This document shows, one piece after another, positions 1 to 5,523 of a stretch of DNA of 7,203 nt. Origin of the DNA: Candidatus Magasanikiibacteriota bacterium (GTDB lineage: Bacteria > Patescibacteriota > Patescibacteriia > Magasanikbacterales > UBA922); NCBI GenBank assembly GCA_012800155.1, contig JAAZJX010000019.1, positions 1 to 7,203 of the forward strand, in the 5' to 3' direction. The notes beneath the pieces are model-generated. The model was given only the letters and a program-made list of their open reading frames with translations, searched no databases and was not told where the DNA came from. Position 1 is the stretch's first letter, and each line of letters opens with the position of its first letter. Both the position numbers and the translations under genes were made by a program.

Positions 1-21
1 TAAAAATAAAAATAATATAAC

Positions 22-95
22 GGACTCATAGCTCAGTTGGTTAGAGCGCCACATTGACATTGTGGAGGTCAGAAGTTCAACTCTTCTTGGGTCCA
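22..95 (+). tRNA. tRNA-Val (anticodon GAC)
   Basis: A complete cloverleaf can be folded by eye. The acceptor stem is 22-28 with 88-94 (one T-G wobble). The D arm is 31-47. The anticodon stem is 49-53 with 61-65, around a 7-nt loop TTGACAT that places GAC at 56-58. The variable loop is AGGTC and the T arm is 71-87 with a TTCAACT loop. The discriminator base is A95 and the next bases are CGA, so CCA is not encoded and must be added after transcription. It should read the valine codons GUC and GUU. Its promoter would lie at or beyond the left edge and cannot be judged. Confidence 0.96.
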
Positions 96-108
96 CGAAT
101 AAAAGGTA

Positions 109-137
109 TTGAAAAAAATAATTATTTAGTATATAAT
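109..137 (+). promoter_or_regulatory. sigma70-type promoter for tRNA-Ile
   Basis: A -35 box TTGAAA (109-114) and a perfect -10 box TATAAT (132-137) are separated by exactly 17 bp. The predicted start near 144 leaves a leader of about 13 nt before the tRNA, as expected for a processed tRNA transcript. The promoter lies in the 61-bp gap between the two tRNAs, so tRNA-Ile can be transcribed independently of tRNA-Val. The call rests on the sequence match only. Confidence 0.75.
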
Positions 138-156
138 GCTTTTACTAAAATAAAGA

Positions 157-230
157 GGGCGACTAGCTCAGTTGGTTAGAGCGCAACACTGATAATGTTG
201 AGGTCTCAGGTTCAATTCCTGAGTCGCCCA
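157..230 (+). tRNA. tRNA-Ile (anticodon GAT)
   Basis: A complete cloverleaf is present. The acceptor stem is 157-163 with 223-229, fully Watson-Crick. The D arm is 166-182. The anticodon stem is 184-188 with 196-200, around the loop CTGATAA with GAT at 191-193. The variable loop is AGGTC and the T arm is 206-222 with loop TTCAATT. The discriminator is A230, followed by CAA, so CCA is not encoded. It reads AUC and AUU. In many bacteria this tRNA sits inside the rRNA operon; here it is a stand-alone gene with its own promoter and a hairpin after it. It shares a 21-nt D-arm block with the upstream tRNA-Val, which is normal tRNA conservation. Confidence 0.97.
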
Positions 231-234
231 CAAA

Positions 235-261
235 AAAAGCTGCTGTTCTAAAGCAGTTTTT
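235..261 (+). terminator. intrinsic terminator after tRNA-Ile
   Basis: CTGCT (240-244) pairs with AGCAG (252-256) around a 7-nt loop. The stem extends through one G-T pair and four A-T pairs into a run of five T (257-261), giving about 10 bp. Another T-rich stretch follows. It begins five bases after the tRNA 3' end, so it fits as the terminator of the tRNA-Ile unit and separates it from the lepB promoter. Confidence 0.75.
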
Positions 262-264
262 GAT

Positions 265-293
265 TTGCCTTTTGTCTTTTTTTAGTATATAAT
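265..293 (+). promoter_or_regulatory. sigma70-type promoter for lepB-hisS
   Basis: TTGCCT (265-270) and TATAAT (288-293) are spaced by 17 bp. The predicted transcript start near 300 leaves only about 11 nt before the lepB ATG and no Shine-Dalgarno sequence, so the message would be nearly leaderless. The -10 region sits in a 13-nt block TTTAGTATATAAT (281-293) that is identical to the tRNA-Ile promoter (125-137). The prediction is from sequence alone. Confidence 0.65.
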
Positions 294-310
294 AATAAAA
301 ATAAATTTTT

Positions 311-943
311 ATGAATGAAGAAAATAAAAATAAATTTACTACTGATTATATAGATCAAAATGATATACAAACTGTAAGTGAAAAAGAAAAAAGTTTTTTA
401 TATAAAGCTAGTGTTTTTTTTCTTGAACTAATAAAGATTGCTTTATTAGCGGGGATAACTATTGGTTTAGTTAGATATTTTTTATTTAAACCTTTTTATG
501 TAAAAGGTCAATCTATGGAACCAAATTTTCATGAAAAAGATTATTTAATAATAGATGAAATTAGTTATCGTTTTCGTAGTCCAGAAAGAGGAGAAGTAAT
601 TGTTTTCAAATCTCCAGTTGGTAAAGATTTTTATTTAAAAAGAATTTTGGGTTTACCAGGAGAGAGAATTAGAGTAGAAAATAATAAAGTAATAATATAT
701 AATGAAGCTAATCCACAAGGATTTGTGGTAGAAGAGAATTATTTAGCAGAAAAAACAGAAGGTTCTATCAATCAAACTTTGGGTGAAAATGAATATTTTG
801 TAATGGGGGATAATCGTGATGCTAGTTATGATTCACGACGATTTGGTCCAATTTTAACTTCAGATATTGTTGGTAAGGCTTGGTTTCGAGGATGGCCTTT
901 TAGTCGAGTAAGTTTTTTTAAAAAACCTAATTATAATAAATAA
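311..943 (+). CDS. lepB: Signal peptidase I (type I leader peptidase)
   Basis: This is the membrane serine protease that cuts signal peptides from exported proteins on the outer face of the cytoplasmic membrane. The 210-aa product has a charged cytoplasmic N-terminus (1-32), one hydrophobic anchor (about 33-58) and then the S26 catalytic domain. The box with the nucleophile is GQSMEP, with Ser68. The box YLKRILGLPGE holds the general base Lys110. The signature GDNRDASYDSRRFGP spans 166-180. Length and single anchor match the shorter Gram-positive-like forms. The ATG follows the predicted promoter by about 18 bases and has no Shine-Dalgarno sequence; a second ATG at 315 is out of frame. hisS starts 5 bp after the stop, so the two genes are probably co-transcribed. 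The two exported proteins downstream are plausible substrates (inference). Confidence 0.96.
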   Translation: MNEENKNKFTTDYIDQNDIQTVSEKEKSFLYKASVFFLELIKIALLAGITIGLVRYFLFKPFYVKGQSMEPNFHEKDYLIIDEISYRFRSPERGEVIVFKSPVGKDFYLKRILGLPGERIRVENNKVIIYNEANPQGFVVEENYLAEKTEGSINQTLGENEYFVMGDNRDASYDSRRFGPILTSDIVGKAWFRGWPFSRVSFFKKPNYNK

Positions 944-948
944 TTTTT

Positions 949-2412
949 ATGGCTACTAAAAAAATTGTTAAGAAAAAACCAAAAGTGGTAAAAGATAAAA
1001 AAGTAATTAAAAAAGCTAAAGTTAAGAATGTTAAGAAAGATAAAATTAAAAATACTAAGAAAAAGGATAAAGTTGTTCCAGTAAAAAAAGTTAAAAAAAC
1101 AGCAACATCTACTAATGTTAGAGTTGGAAACAAGACTCCAGAATTATTAAGAGGTTTCAAAGATATTCTTCCTAAGGATAGTTTTTATTGGCGAAAGATT
1201 CAATCTTTGGCTGATCAAATAAGTCAAGCTTATGGTTTTGTTTTTTCTGCCACTCCAATTTTAGAAGAAGCTTCACTTTTTATTCGTTCAATTGGTAGAG
1301 GTACTGATGTGGTTGATAAAGAAATGTATTTGTTTGAAGATCGTGATGGAAGTAAAGTTTGTTTGCGTCCAGAAGCAACAGCTTCTTATGTAAGAGCTTT
1401 TATTAATCATGGAATGCAATCTTTATCTCAGCCAGTAAAATTTTGGTATTTAGGACCAATGTTTAGACATGATCGTCCTCAGGCTGGTCGTTTTCGTCAG
1501 TTTTATCAATATGGATGTGAAACATTTGGAGTAAGAGATTCAGCAATAGAAGCAGAATTAATTTCAACAGGTTATAATTTTTTAAAAGATTTGGGTATTA
1601 AAGCTACTGTTTATATAAATAGTTTAGGTACTGTAGAAGATAGACAAAATTATTTAATAGAATTAGTAGGATATTTAAGAACTAAAAGAGCTTATCTTTG
1701 TGAAGATTGCAAGAAGAGAATTACTAAAAATCCTTTGCGTGTTTTGGATTGTAAAAATACAGATTGTAAACAAGTTTTAGAAGAAGCGCCACAAATTATA
1801 GATTGGTTGAGTGAATCATCAAAAAATTATTTTATGAAAGTTTTAGAATATTTAGATGAAGTAGATATTCCGTATGTTTTACAGCCAACTTTAGTTAGAG
1901 GTTTAGATTATTATACGGATACAGTTTTTGAATTTTATGAAGATGAAGTTAATCAAGAATCTCAGAATGCTTTGGGAGGAGGAGGTAGATATGATTTACT
2001 GGTTAAAGAACTTGGTGGACAAGATACTCCAGCAGCAGGTTTTGCTTTTGGAATAGAAAGAATAATTTCAGTTTTACGTCGACAAAAAGAAGAAGGCAAA
2101 TTAAGTTTTTCAGAAAATAGATCAAAGTTTTTTTTAGCTCAACTTGGTGAACAAGCCAGAATGAGATCTTTAAAAATTATTGAAGAATTAAGAAGAGCAG
2201 GTATTTTTGTAGAACATAATTTAGGTAAAACTTCTTTAAAAAGTCAAATGGAATTGGCTGATAAATTAGGAACAGCTTATAGTATAATTATTGGACAAAA
2301 AGAAGTTCAAGATGGTACTGTTATTTTGCGTGATATGGAGTCGGGTAATCAAGAAATTATTGATCAAAAGAAGTTAAAATCTGCTTTAGAAAAAAAATTA
2401 AGTAAAGTTTGA
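949..2412 (+). CDS. hisS: Histidyl-tRNA synthetase with lysine-rich N-terminal tail
   Basis: Class II synthetase charging tRNA-His with histidine in the cytoplasm. The core begins near residue 63 of 487. Motif 1 is around 100-116 and motif 2 at 167-194 (YLGPMFRHDRPQAGRFRQF). The histidine-binding signature is LVRGLDYYTDTVFEF (315-329), the Gly-rich GGGGRYDLL starts at 343, and motif 3 is AAGFAFGIERI (362-372). The anticodon-binding domain occupies about 393-487. The insertion carries Cys251, Cys254, Cys268 and Cys273, a zinc-ribbon-like set seen in many bacterial HisRS. Odd: residues 1-50 contain 25 lysines with mostly Val between them. No ATG or TTG, and only one GTG (codon 13), occurs in frame between the start and the core, so most of the tail cannot be removed by choosing another start. 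There is no Shine-Dalgarno sequence. The stop is TGA and overlaps the first rpsU promoter. Confidence 0.97.
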   Translation: MATKKIVKKKPKVVKDKKVIKKAKVKNVKKDKIKNTKKKDKVVPVKKVKKTATSTNVRVGNKTPELLRGFKDILPKDSFYWRKIQSLADQISQAYGFVFSATPILEEASLFIRSIGRGTDVVDKEMYLFEDRDGSKVCLRPEATASYVRAFINHGMQSLSQPVKFWYLGPMFRHDRPQAGRFRQFYQYGCETFGVRDSAIEAELISTGYNFLKDLGIKATVYINSLGTVEDRQNYLIELVGYLRTKRAYLCEDCKKRITKNPLRVLDCKNTDCKQVLEEAPQIIDWLSESSKNYFMKVLEYLDEVDIPYVLQPTLVRGLDYYTDTVFEFYEDEVNQESQNALGGGGRYDLLVKELGGQDTPAAGFAFGIERIISVLRRQKEEGKLSFSENRSKFFLAQLGEQARMRSLKIIEELRRAGIFVEHNLGKTSLKSQMELADKLGTAYSIIIGQKEVQDGTVILRDMESGNQEIIDQKKLKSALEKKLSKV

Positions 2413-2437
2413 CTTTTATATAATTTTTGTGTATTAT
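2409..2437 (+). promoter_or_regulatory. Upstream promoter of rpsU-yqeY (P1)
   Basis: TTGACT (2409-2414) and TATTAT (2432-2437) are spaced by 17 bp, each one mismatch from consensus. The -35 box overlaps the hisS stop codon. The predicted start near 2444 gives a leader of about 77 nt for rpsU. No hairpin terminator lies between hisS and this promoter, so read-through from hisS is also possible. Confidence 0.65.
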
Positions 2438-2441
2438 AGTT

Positions 2442-2470
2442 TTGTAGTTTATTACTCAATATAGTATAAT
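2442..2470 (+). promoter_or_regulatory. Downstream promoter of rpsU-yqeY (P2)
   Basis: A perfect -10 TATAAT (2465-2470) lies 17 bp after TTGTAG (2442-2447), a weak -35. The predicted start near 2477 gives a leader of about 44 nt. With P1 it forms a tandem pair in the 108-bp gap, which suits a highly expressed ribosomal gene. The weak -35 makes this the less certain of the two. Confidence 0.5.
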
Positions 2471-2496
2471 TTAAGAGTGTAAATTTTAATTATTAA

Positions 2497-2515
2497 GTTA
2501 CCGTGAGGAGGTGAC
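2497..2515 (+). promoter_or_regulatory. Strong Shine-Dalgarno of rpsU inside a small hairpin
   Basis: GAGGAGGTGA (2505-2514) is a near-full complement of the 16S 3' end, with 9 nt between GGAGG and the GTG start. It decides the non-ATG start of rpsU. GTTACC (2497-2502) can pair with GGTGAC (2510-2515), one wobble pair, leaving GTGAGGA as loop, so half of the Shine-Dalgarno sequence can be hidden in a 6-bp stem. It is the only strong Shine-Dalgarno sequence among the six coding starts in the window. Confidence 0.8.
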
Positions 2516-2520
2516 AAATT

Positions 2521-2766
2521 GTGTCAGAAATAAAACGCAAAAAAGGTGAATCATTTGAAGCTTTTATTCGTCGTGTCAAAAGACGATGGCAACAATCTGG
2601 TAAAATATTACAAGCTAGAAAAATTCAATATTTTGAACCTAGTAAAAGTAAAAATATGCAGAAAAGAAGTACTGTCAGTCGTCTACAAAAATATTCCAAA
2701 ATAGAATATTTGCGCAAAGTTGGGCGTTTACCTGCAGAAGAAGAAACCAAATTTAATAAATTTTAA
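2521..2766 (+). CDS. rpsU: Small ribosomal subunit protein bS21, C-terminally extended
   Basis: bS21 binds the 30S platform near the 3' end of 16S rRNA and helps mRNA recognition. The S21 fold is visible at residues 8-48: KGESFEAFIRRVKRRWQQSG, then a basic helix KILQARKIQYFEP and a basic run to KNMQKRS. At 81 aa it is longer than the usual 55-70; residues 50-81 form a further tail, basic at first and ending PAEEETKFNKF. The GTG start is fixed by the strong Shine-Dalgarno sequence 9 nt upstream. The stop is followed after 3 bp by the GatB/YqeY gene, a pairing known in other bacteria. Two tandem promoters lie upstream. The product call is firm; the role of the tail is unknown. Confidence 0.93.
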   Translation: MSEIKRKKGESFEAFIRRVKRRWQQSGKILQARKIQYFEPSKSKNMQKRSTVSRLQKYSKIEYLRKVGRLPAEEETKFNKF

Positions 2767-2769
2767 TCT

Positions 2770-3219
2770 ATGATGATCTTGCGTGAACAAATTTTGGAGG
2801 CGCAGAAAAAAGCCATGAAAGAAAAAGAGGCTGAGAAGCTTTCTATTCTTCGTGTTCTTTGGGCAACAATTAAAAATGAAGAAATTGAAAAAGGACAACC
2901 ATTAAATAACGAACAGATCCAAGAACTTGTAGCACGCCAAGTAAAACAATTAAAAGATGCTTTAGTTGATTTTGAAAAAGGCAATAGAACAGATTTGATA
3001 GAACAAACAAAAAAAGAAATTGCAGTTTTGACAGTTTATCTTCCAGAACAAATGAGTGATGTTGATTTAGAACAATTGATTAAAAATATTTTATTGGAAA
3101 ACAATATTACTGATGCCAAAGATTCAGGAAAAGCTATGGCACTAATTATGCCAGCAGTAAAAGGTAAAACAGATGGCGCTAAAGTTAGAAATATTGTTAA
3201 TCAAATTTTAAATGCGTAA
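2770..3219 (+). CDS. yqeY: GatB/YqeY domain protein
   Basis: The 149-aa product aligns over its whole length with the GatB/YqeY family, which resembles the C-terminal tRNA-binding tail domain of the GatB subunit of Asp/Glu-tRNA amidotransferase. Landmarks in order are LSILRVLWATIKNEEIEKG (24-42), the segment DFEKGNRTDLIEQTKKEI (68-85), the family hallmark YLPEQMS, and near the end MPAVKGKTDGAKVRNIVNQI. Stand-alone YqeY proteins are thought to act in tRNA-linked translation, but the exact reaction is not established. Codons 1 and 2 are both ATG, so the start is either 2770 or 2773. There is no Shine-Dalgarno sequence and only 3 bp separate it from rpsU, so translation is probably coupled to rpsU. 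The stop codon lies in the stem of a hairpin. Confidence 0.92.
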   Translation: MMILREQILEAQKKAMKEKEAEKLSILRVLWATIKNEEIEKGQPLNNEQIQELVARQVKQLKDALVDFEKGNRTDLIEQTKKEIAVLTVYLPEQMSDVDLEQLIKNILLENNITDAKDSGKAMALIMPAVKGKTDGAKVRNIVNQILNA

Positions 3220-3240
3220 TCACTTACGCCTGTTTAATTC
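3214..3240 (+). terminator. Possible terminator of rpsU-yqeY
   Basis: GCGTAA (3214-3219) and TTACGC (3224-3229) form a perfect 6-bp stem with a 4-nt loop TCAC. The yqeY stop codon forms part of the left arm. A U-rich but interrupted run CTGTTTAATTCTT follows. The short stem and broken T tract make it a weak terminator, so some read-through into the next gene is likely. Confidence 0.5.
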
Positions 3241-3243
3241 TTA

Positions 3244-3270
3244 ACTCAAGGTTCCCATGCTGCCTTGGGT
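3244..3270 (+). promoter_or_regulatory. Hairpin presenting the start codon of the first pilin/Ig-like gene
   Basis: ACTCAAGG (3244-3251) pairs with CCTTGGGT (3263-3270) over 8 bp with one T-G pair. The 11-nt loop contains the ATG at 3257-3259. The only Shine-Dalgarno-like bases, AAGG (3248-3251), are in the stem. There is no T tract on the plus strand after it, so it is not a forward terminator. A role in limiting translation initiation is inference. Confidence 0.45.
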
Positions 3271-5482
3271 CAAAAAAATAACTAAAAAAAGAACCACCCG
3301 AATTTTAATCGGTTTGTTTGTGGTCTTTTTTTGTGTTTTGTTTTTTTCTAATATTGTTCAAGCTCAAACTGTAGTAGAAAATCAAGCCGATGTTTTAGGA
3401 GTTAAAGCAATTGATGAGAGTGATCTTGTTTTATCTGGTCAAGATATAAGAGTGATTGTGGCTAAAATTATTAGAGCGGTTTTAGGTTTATTAGGAATTA
3501 TTGCTGTGATTATTATTATTTATGCTGGTTATGTAATAATGACTTCGGCAGGCAATGAAGAAAAAGTTGTTAAAGGGAAGAAAATTTTGTTAAATGCTGT
3601 AATTGGTTTAACAATAATTTTGTCAGCATTAATAATTGTTCAATTTATATTGAATGCTTTGGCTGATGCAACTGGTTTGAGAAGTGATAGAGGAAGAGTA
3701 AGAGTTCAGTTAGATAGTTTTGCTGGTAGTGGAGCTTTGGGTAGGATTGTCAAAGATCATTATCCAACTCGTGATCAAACTGGAGTTTATCGTAATACTA
3801 GTATTATAGTTACTTTTGCTGATACTGTACCAGTTGATCCAAGTAGTATTATTAAAAATGATAATCAAACTTGTTGGGATCTTAATACTCTAAAAGCTAA
3901 GAAAGATTGTACAGCTGAGGAATTAAAGAATTATCCTTATTATGGAGATTGTGTAGATTTGGATGGTGATAATACTATAAATAGAAAAGAAAAAGTAAAT
4001 GGTAAATGGGAATGTGATACTCTTTTAACAGATTCTGTGAGTATTACTTCTGAATTGAGTAAAGAAAGTTTAGAAGCTTTTGCTTTATCTTCTTATGAAA
4101 ATGTAAAATTAGTAGACGGTCAAATAAAAGCTGATAATTTTAGTTTTGTATTTGTACCAAGAGAATTATTGGGTAGTCCTGAACAAAATGTTAAACATAA
4201 AGTAACTTTGACTAATGATATTTTAAATAAAAAATTAGACAAAGAAGATCAACAAGGTATTTTTTCTAATCAATTTACTAAATATTATTCTTGGAATTTT
4301 GAAACTAATACTGAGTTAGATATTGATCCACCTTATGTAGTTTCTGTCTCTCCTCAAAATGATGAAAAAATACCAAAAAATAAAATTATCAGAGTTCAAT
4401 TTAGTGAACCAATGAATCCGATTATGATTTCAGGAAAAACTAATGGTTTAGATCATACTAGTTTTACTAATATTTTATTAAATACTTTTCTTTCAGGAGT
4501 AACAACTACAGTAAGTGGTGATTGGAAAGTTTCTAATGGTTATACTTCAGTAGAATTTACACCAGAAACACCTTGTGGTCTTAATAGTTGTGGAGATACA
4601 ATGTATTGTTTGCCATTAGATTGTCCAGAAGATGATAGTGATTGTTCTAGACCTTTTGAGGCTTTGATTAGAACAGCTGATTTAACTAATAATAAAGAAA
4701 TACCATTTGAAGCTCAGCCTTTTACTGGAGTGATGGATGTTGCTTTTAATGCTCTTGATGGTGATAATGATAAAAAAGCTGATGGCAAGCCTGCGCCGGG
4801 TAATTTCTTAGTAATTGATAATACAGAAAAATCTCAGGATAACTATTGGTGGGGATTTGATGTTTATAATAAAATTGATCGGGAAGCGCCATATATTGTG
4901 CGTTTGACTCCAGATATAGATCGTTATTCTGTAGCTGAGCAAGCGGATTTAAATTTTTATTATTCAAAACCAATGTGGTATTACACTTTGAATAATTTTT
5001 CTTTGGAAGAGTATCCAGAACCAGGAGTTTTAAAAAGAGATGGTAAAGCTTTGGTGGATGCTGAAATTTGGTTTTATAGTCGCATGACAGATTTAAATTA
5101 CAATTCAGTAACTAGTACTATGCAAACTATTAAGCATCGCGCTTTTGGACCAAATGATGCTGATTTATATTATTTTCCAATTTTACCAAGTACTATTATG
5201 AGTGATACTCAGAATTGTCTTTATCCGGGTAGAGGACCAGCGACTAGAATGGAAGGTGAAGTAGAGTTAGGATATTCTTTAGAATGTAAAGTTGAATATG
5301 ATAATCAAGGTAATTATATAAAAAGTGAAAATTGTGTTGGGGTAAATTTAGAATCAGATAAAGATACTGGTTGTATGTATATTATAAACAGAAATTCAGA
5401 AGCAGATAATATTGTTAGTTCTACTGAAGCATGTTTAGAAAAATTAAAAACTGATCGTATTTCTCCTTATACTCAAGATTAG
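3257..5482 (+). CDS. Secreted T4SS-pilin-domain protein with three Ig-like domains
   Basis: A 741-aa exported protein of unknown exact function. Residues 1-36 form a signal peptide: basic start, hydrophobic 16-31, cleavage expected after VQA36. A VirB2/TrbC-like two-helix pilin domain follows (61-141), with helices about 71-97 and 110-134 joined by a basic loop (KVVKGKK). The rest should be extracytoplasmic. I see three SbsA/Big_5-like Ig domains at about 165-355, 357-543 and 545-741; the clearest strand is IIRVQFSEPMNP (377-388). The first two end in related boundaries, WNFETNTELDIDPPYV and WGFDVYNKIDREAPYI. Domain 1 holds an EF-hand-like loop (234-245). Domain 2 has the Cys cluster CGLNSCGDTMYCLPLDC. 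There is no C-terminal anchor. The start sits in a hairpin loop with at best a weak AAGG. The next gene begins 41 bp on and is a paralog. An adhesin or decorated pilus subunit is the likeliest role. Confidence 0.85.
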   Translation: MLPWVKKITKKRTTRILIGLFVVFFCVLFFSNIVQAQTVVENQADVLGVKAIDESDLVLSGQDIRVIVAKIIRAVLGLLGIIAVIIIIYAGYVIMTSAGNEEKVVKGKKILLNAVIGLTIILSALIIVQFILNALADATGLRSDRGRVRVQLDSFAGSGALGRIVKDHYPTRDQTGVYRNTSIIVTFADTVPVDPSSIIKNDNQTCWDLNTLKAKKDCTAEELKNYPYYGDCVDLDGDNTINRKEKVNGKWECDTLLTDSVSITSELSKESLEAFALSSYENVKLVDGQIKADNFSFVFVPRELLGSPEQNVKHKVTLTNDILNKKLDKEDQQGIFSNQFTKYYSWNFETNTELDIDPPYVVSVSPQNDEKIPKNKIIRVQFSEPMNPIMISGKTNGLDHTSFTNILLNTFLSGVTTTVSGDWKVSNGYTSVEFTPETPCGLNSCGDTMYCLPLDCPEDDSDCSRPFEALIRTADLTNNKEIPFEAQPFTGVMDVAFNALDGDNDKKADGKPAPGNFLVIDNTEKSQDNYWWGFDVYNKIDREAPYIVRLTPDIDRYSVAEQADLNFYYSKPMWYYTLNNFSLEEYPEPGVLKRDGKALVDAEIWFYSRMTDLNYNSVTSTMQTIKHRAFGPNDADLYYFPILPSTIMSDTQNCLYPGRGPATRMEGEVELGYSLECKVEYDNQGNYIKSENCVGVNLESDKDTGCMYIINRNSEADNIVSSTEACLEKLKTDRISPYTQD
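3437..3679 (+). repeat. Pilin-domain paralogous block, copy 1
   Basis: This 81-codon block encodes the two-helix pilin domain (residues 61-141). It aligns without gaps to the block at 5680-5922; by hand count 57 of 81 residues are identical. Regions outside the block are far less alike. It indicates duplication of the N-terminal module, followed by divergence or replacement of the C-terminal parts. Confidence 0.85.
3956..3991 (+). other. EF-hand-like calcium loop in the first Ig-like protein
   Basis: Codons 234-245 encode DLDGDNTINRKE. Asp stands at loop positions 1, 3 and 5, Ile at 8 and Glu at 12, the dockerin/EF-hand calcium pattern, except that position 6 is Asn instead of Gly. It lies between Cys232 and Cys253, which could close it with a disulfide. 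Calcium binding is inferred from the pattern. Confidence 0.55.
4757..4786 (+). other. Second Asp-rich calcium-type loop in the first Ig-like protein
   Basis: Codons 501-510 encode DGDNDKKADG, with acidic residues at positions 1, 3, 5 and 9, as in thrombospondin type 3 or dockerin loops. The usual Glu at position 12 is absent. It lies late in the second Ig-like domain. Metal binding is inference. Confidence 0.4.
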
Positions 5483-5489
5483 GTTTAGA

Positions 5490-5518
5490 TTGAATAATTT
5501 ATACAATAAATTTATAGA
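5490..5518 (+). promoter_or_regulatory. Weak possible promoter of the second pilin/Ig-like gene
   Basis: TTGAAT (5490-5495) and TATAGA (5513-5518) are 17 bp apart, each with four of six consensus bases. The start would fall at about the ATG (5524), making a leaderless message. In DNA this A+T-rich such matches arise by chance, and co-transcription with the preceding gene 41 bp away is equally likely. Confidence 0.25.
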
Positions 5519-5523
5519 ATTGT

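Noticed and set aside
11..21. TATAAC/TAATAT as a -10 box for tRNA-Val
   Set aside because: TATAAC abuts the tRNA, leaving no room for a start site, and the -35 region for any alternative is outside the window.
116..127. Palindrome AAATAATTATTT between the tRNAs
   Set aside because: Simple A/T palindrome inside the promoter spacer, with no further support as an operator.
927..1160. Minus-strand ORF of 77 codons opposite the start of hisS
   Set aside because: It is the antisense of the lysine-rich tail (AAA/AAG read backwards gives Phe/Leu), so its hydrophobic look is an artefact. The plus-strand HisRS is certain.
2410..2436. TGA recoded as an amino acid, as in Gracilibacteria or Absconditabacteria
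   Set aside because: No in-frame TGA lies inside any coding region. Reading through the hisS TGA adds only eight residues before TAG, with no family extension.
2763..2984. Minus-strand ORF of 73 codons opposite yqeY
   Set aside because: No recognisable product, and it lies fully antisense to a clear GatB/YqeY gene.
4746..4973. Minus-strand ORF of 75 codons inside the first pilin/Ig-like gene
   Set aside because: Low-complexity translation without family features, antisense to a long well-supported ORF.
5496..5512. Hairpin AATTTAT / ATAAATT between the two pilin/Ig-like genes
   Set aside because: An A/T-only 7-bp stem with a 3-nt loop and no T tract; expected by chance in such DNA and too weak for a terminator.
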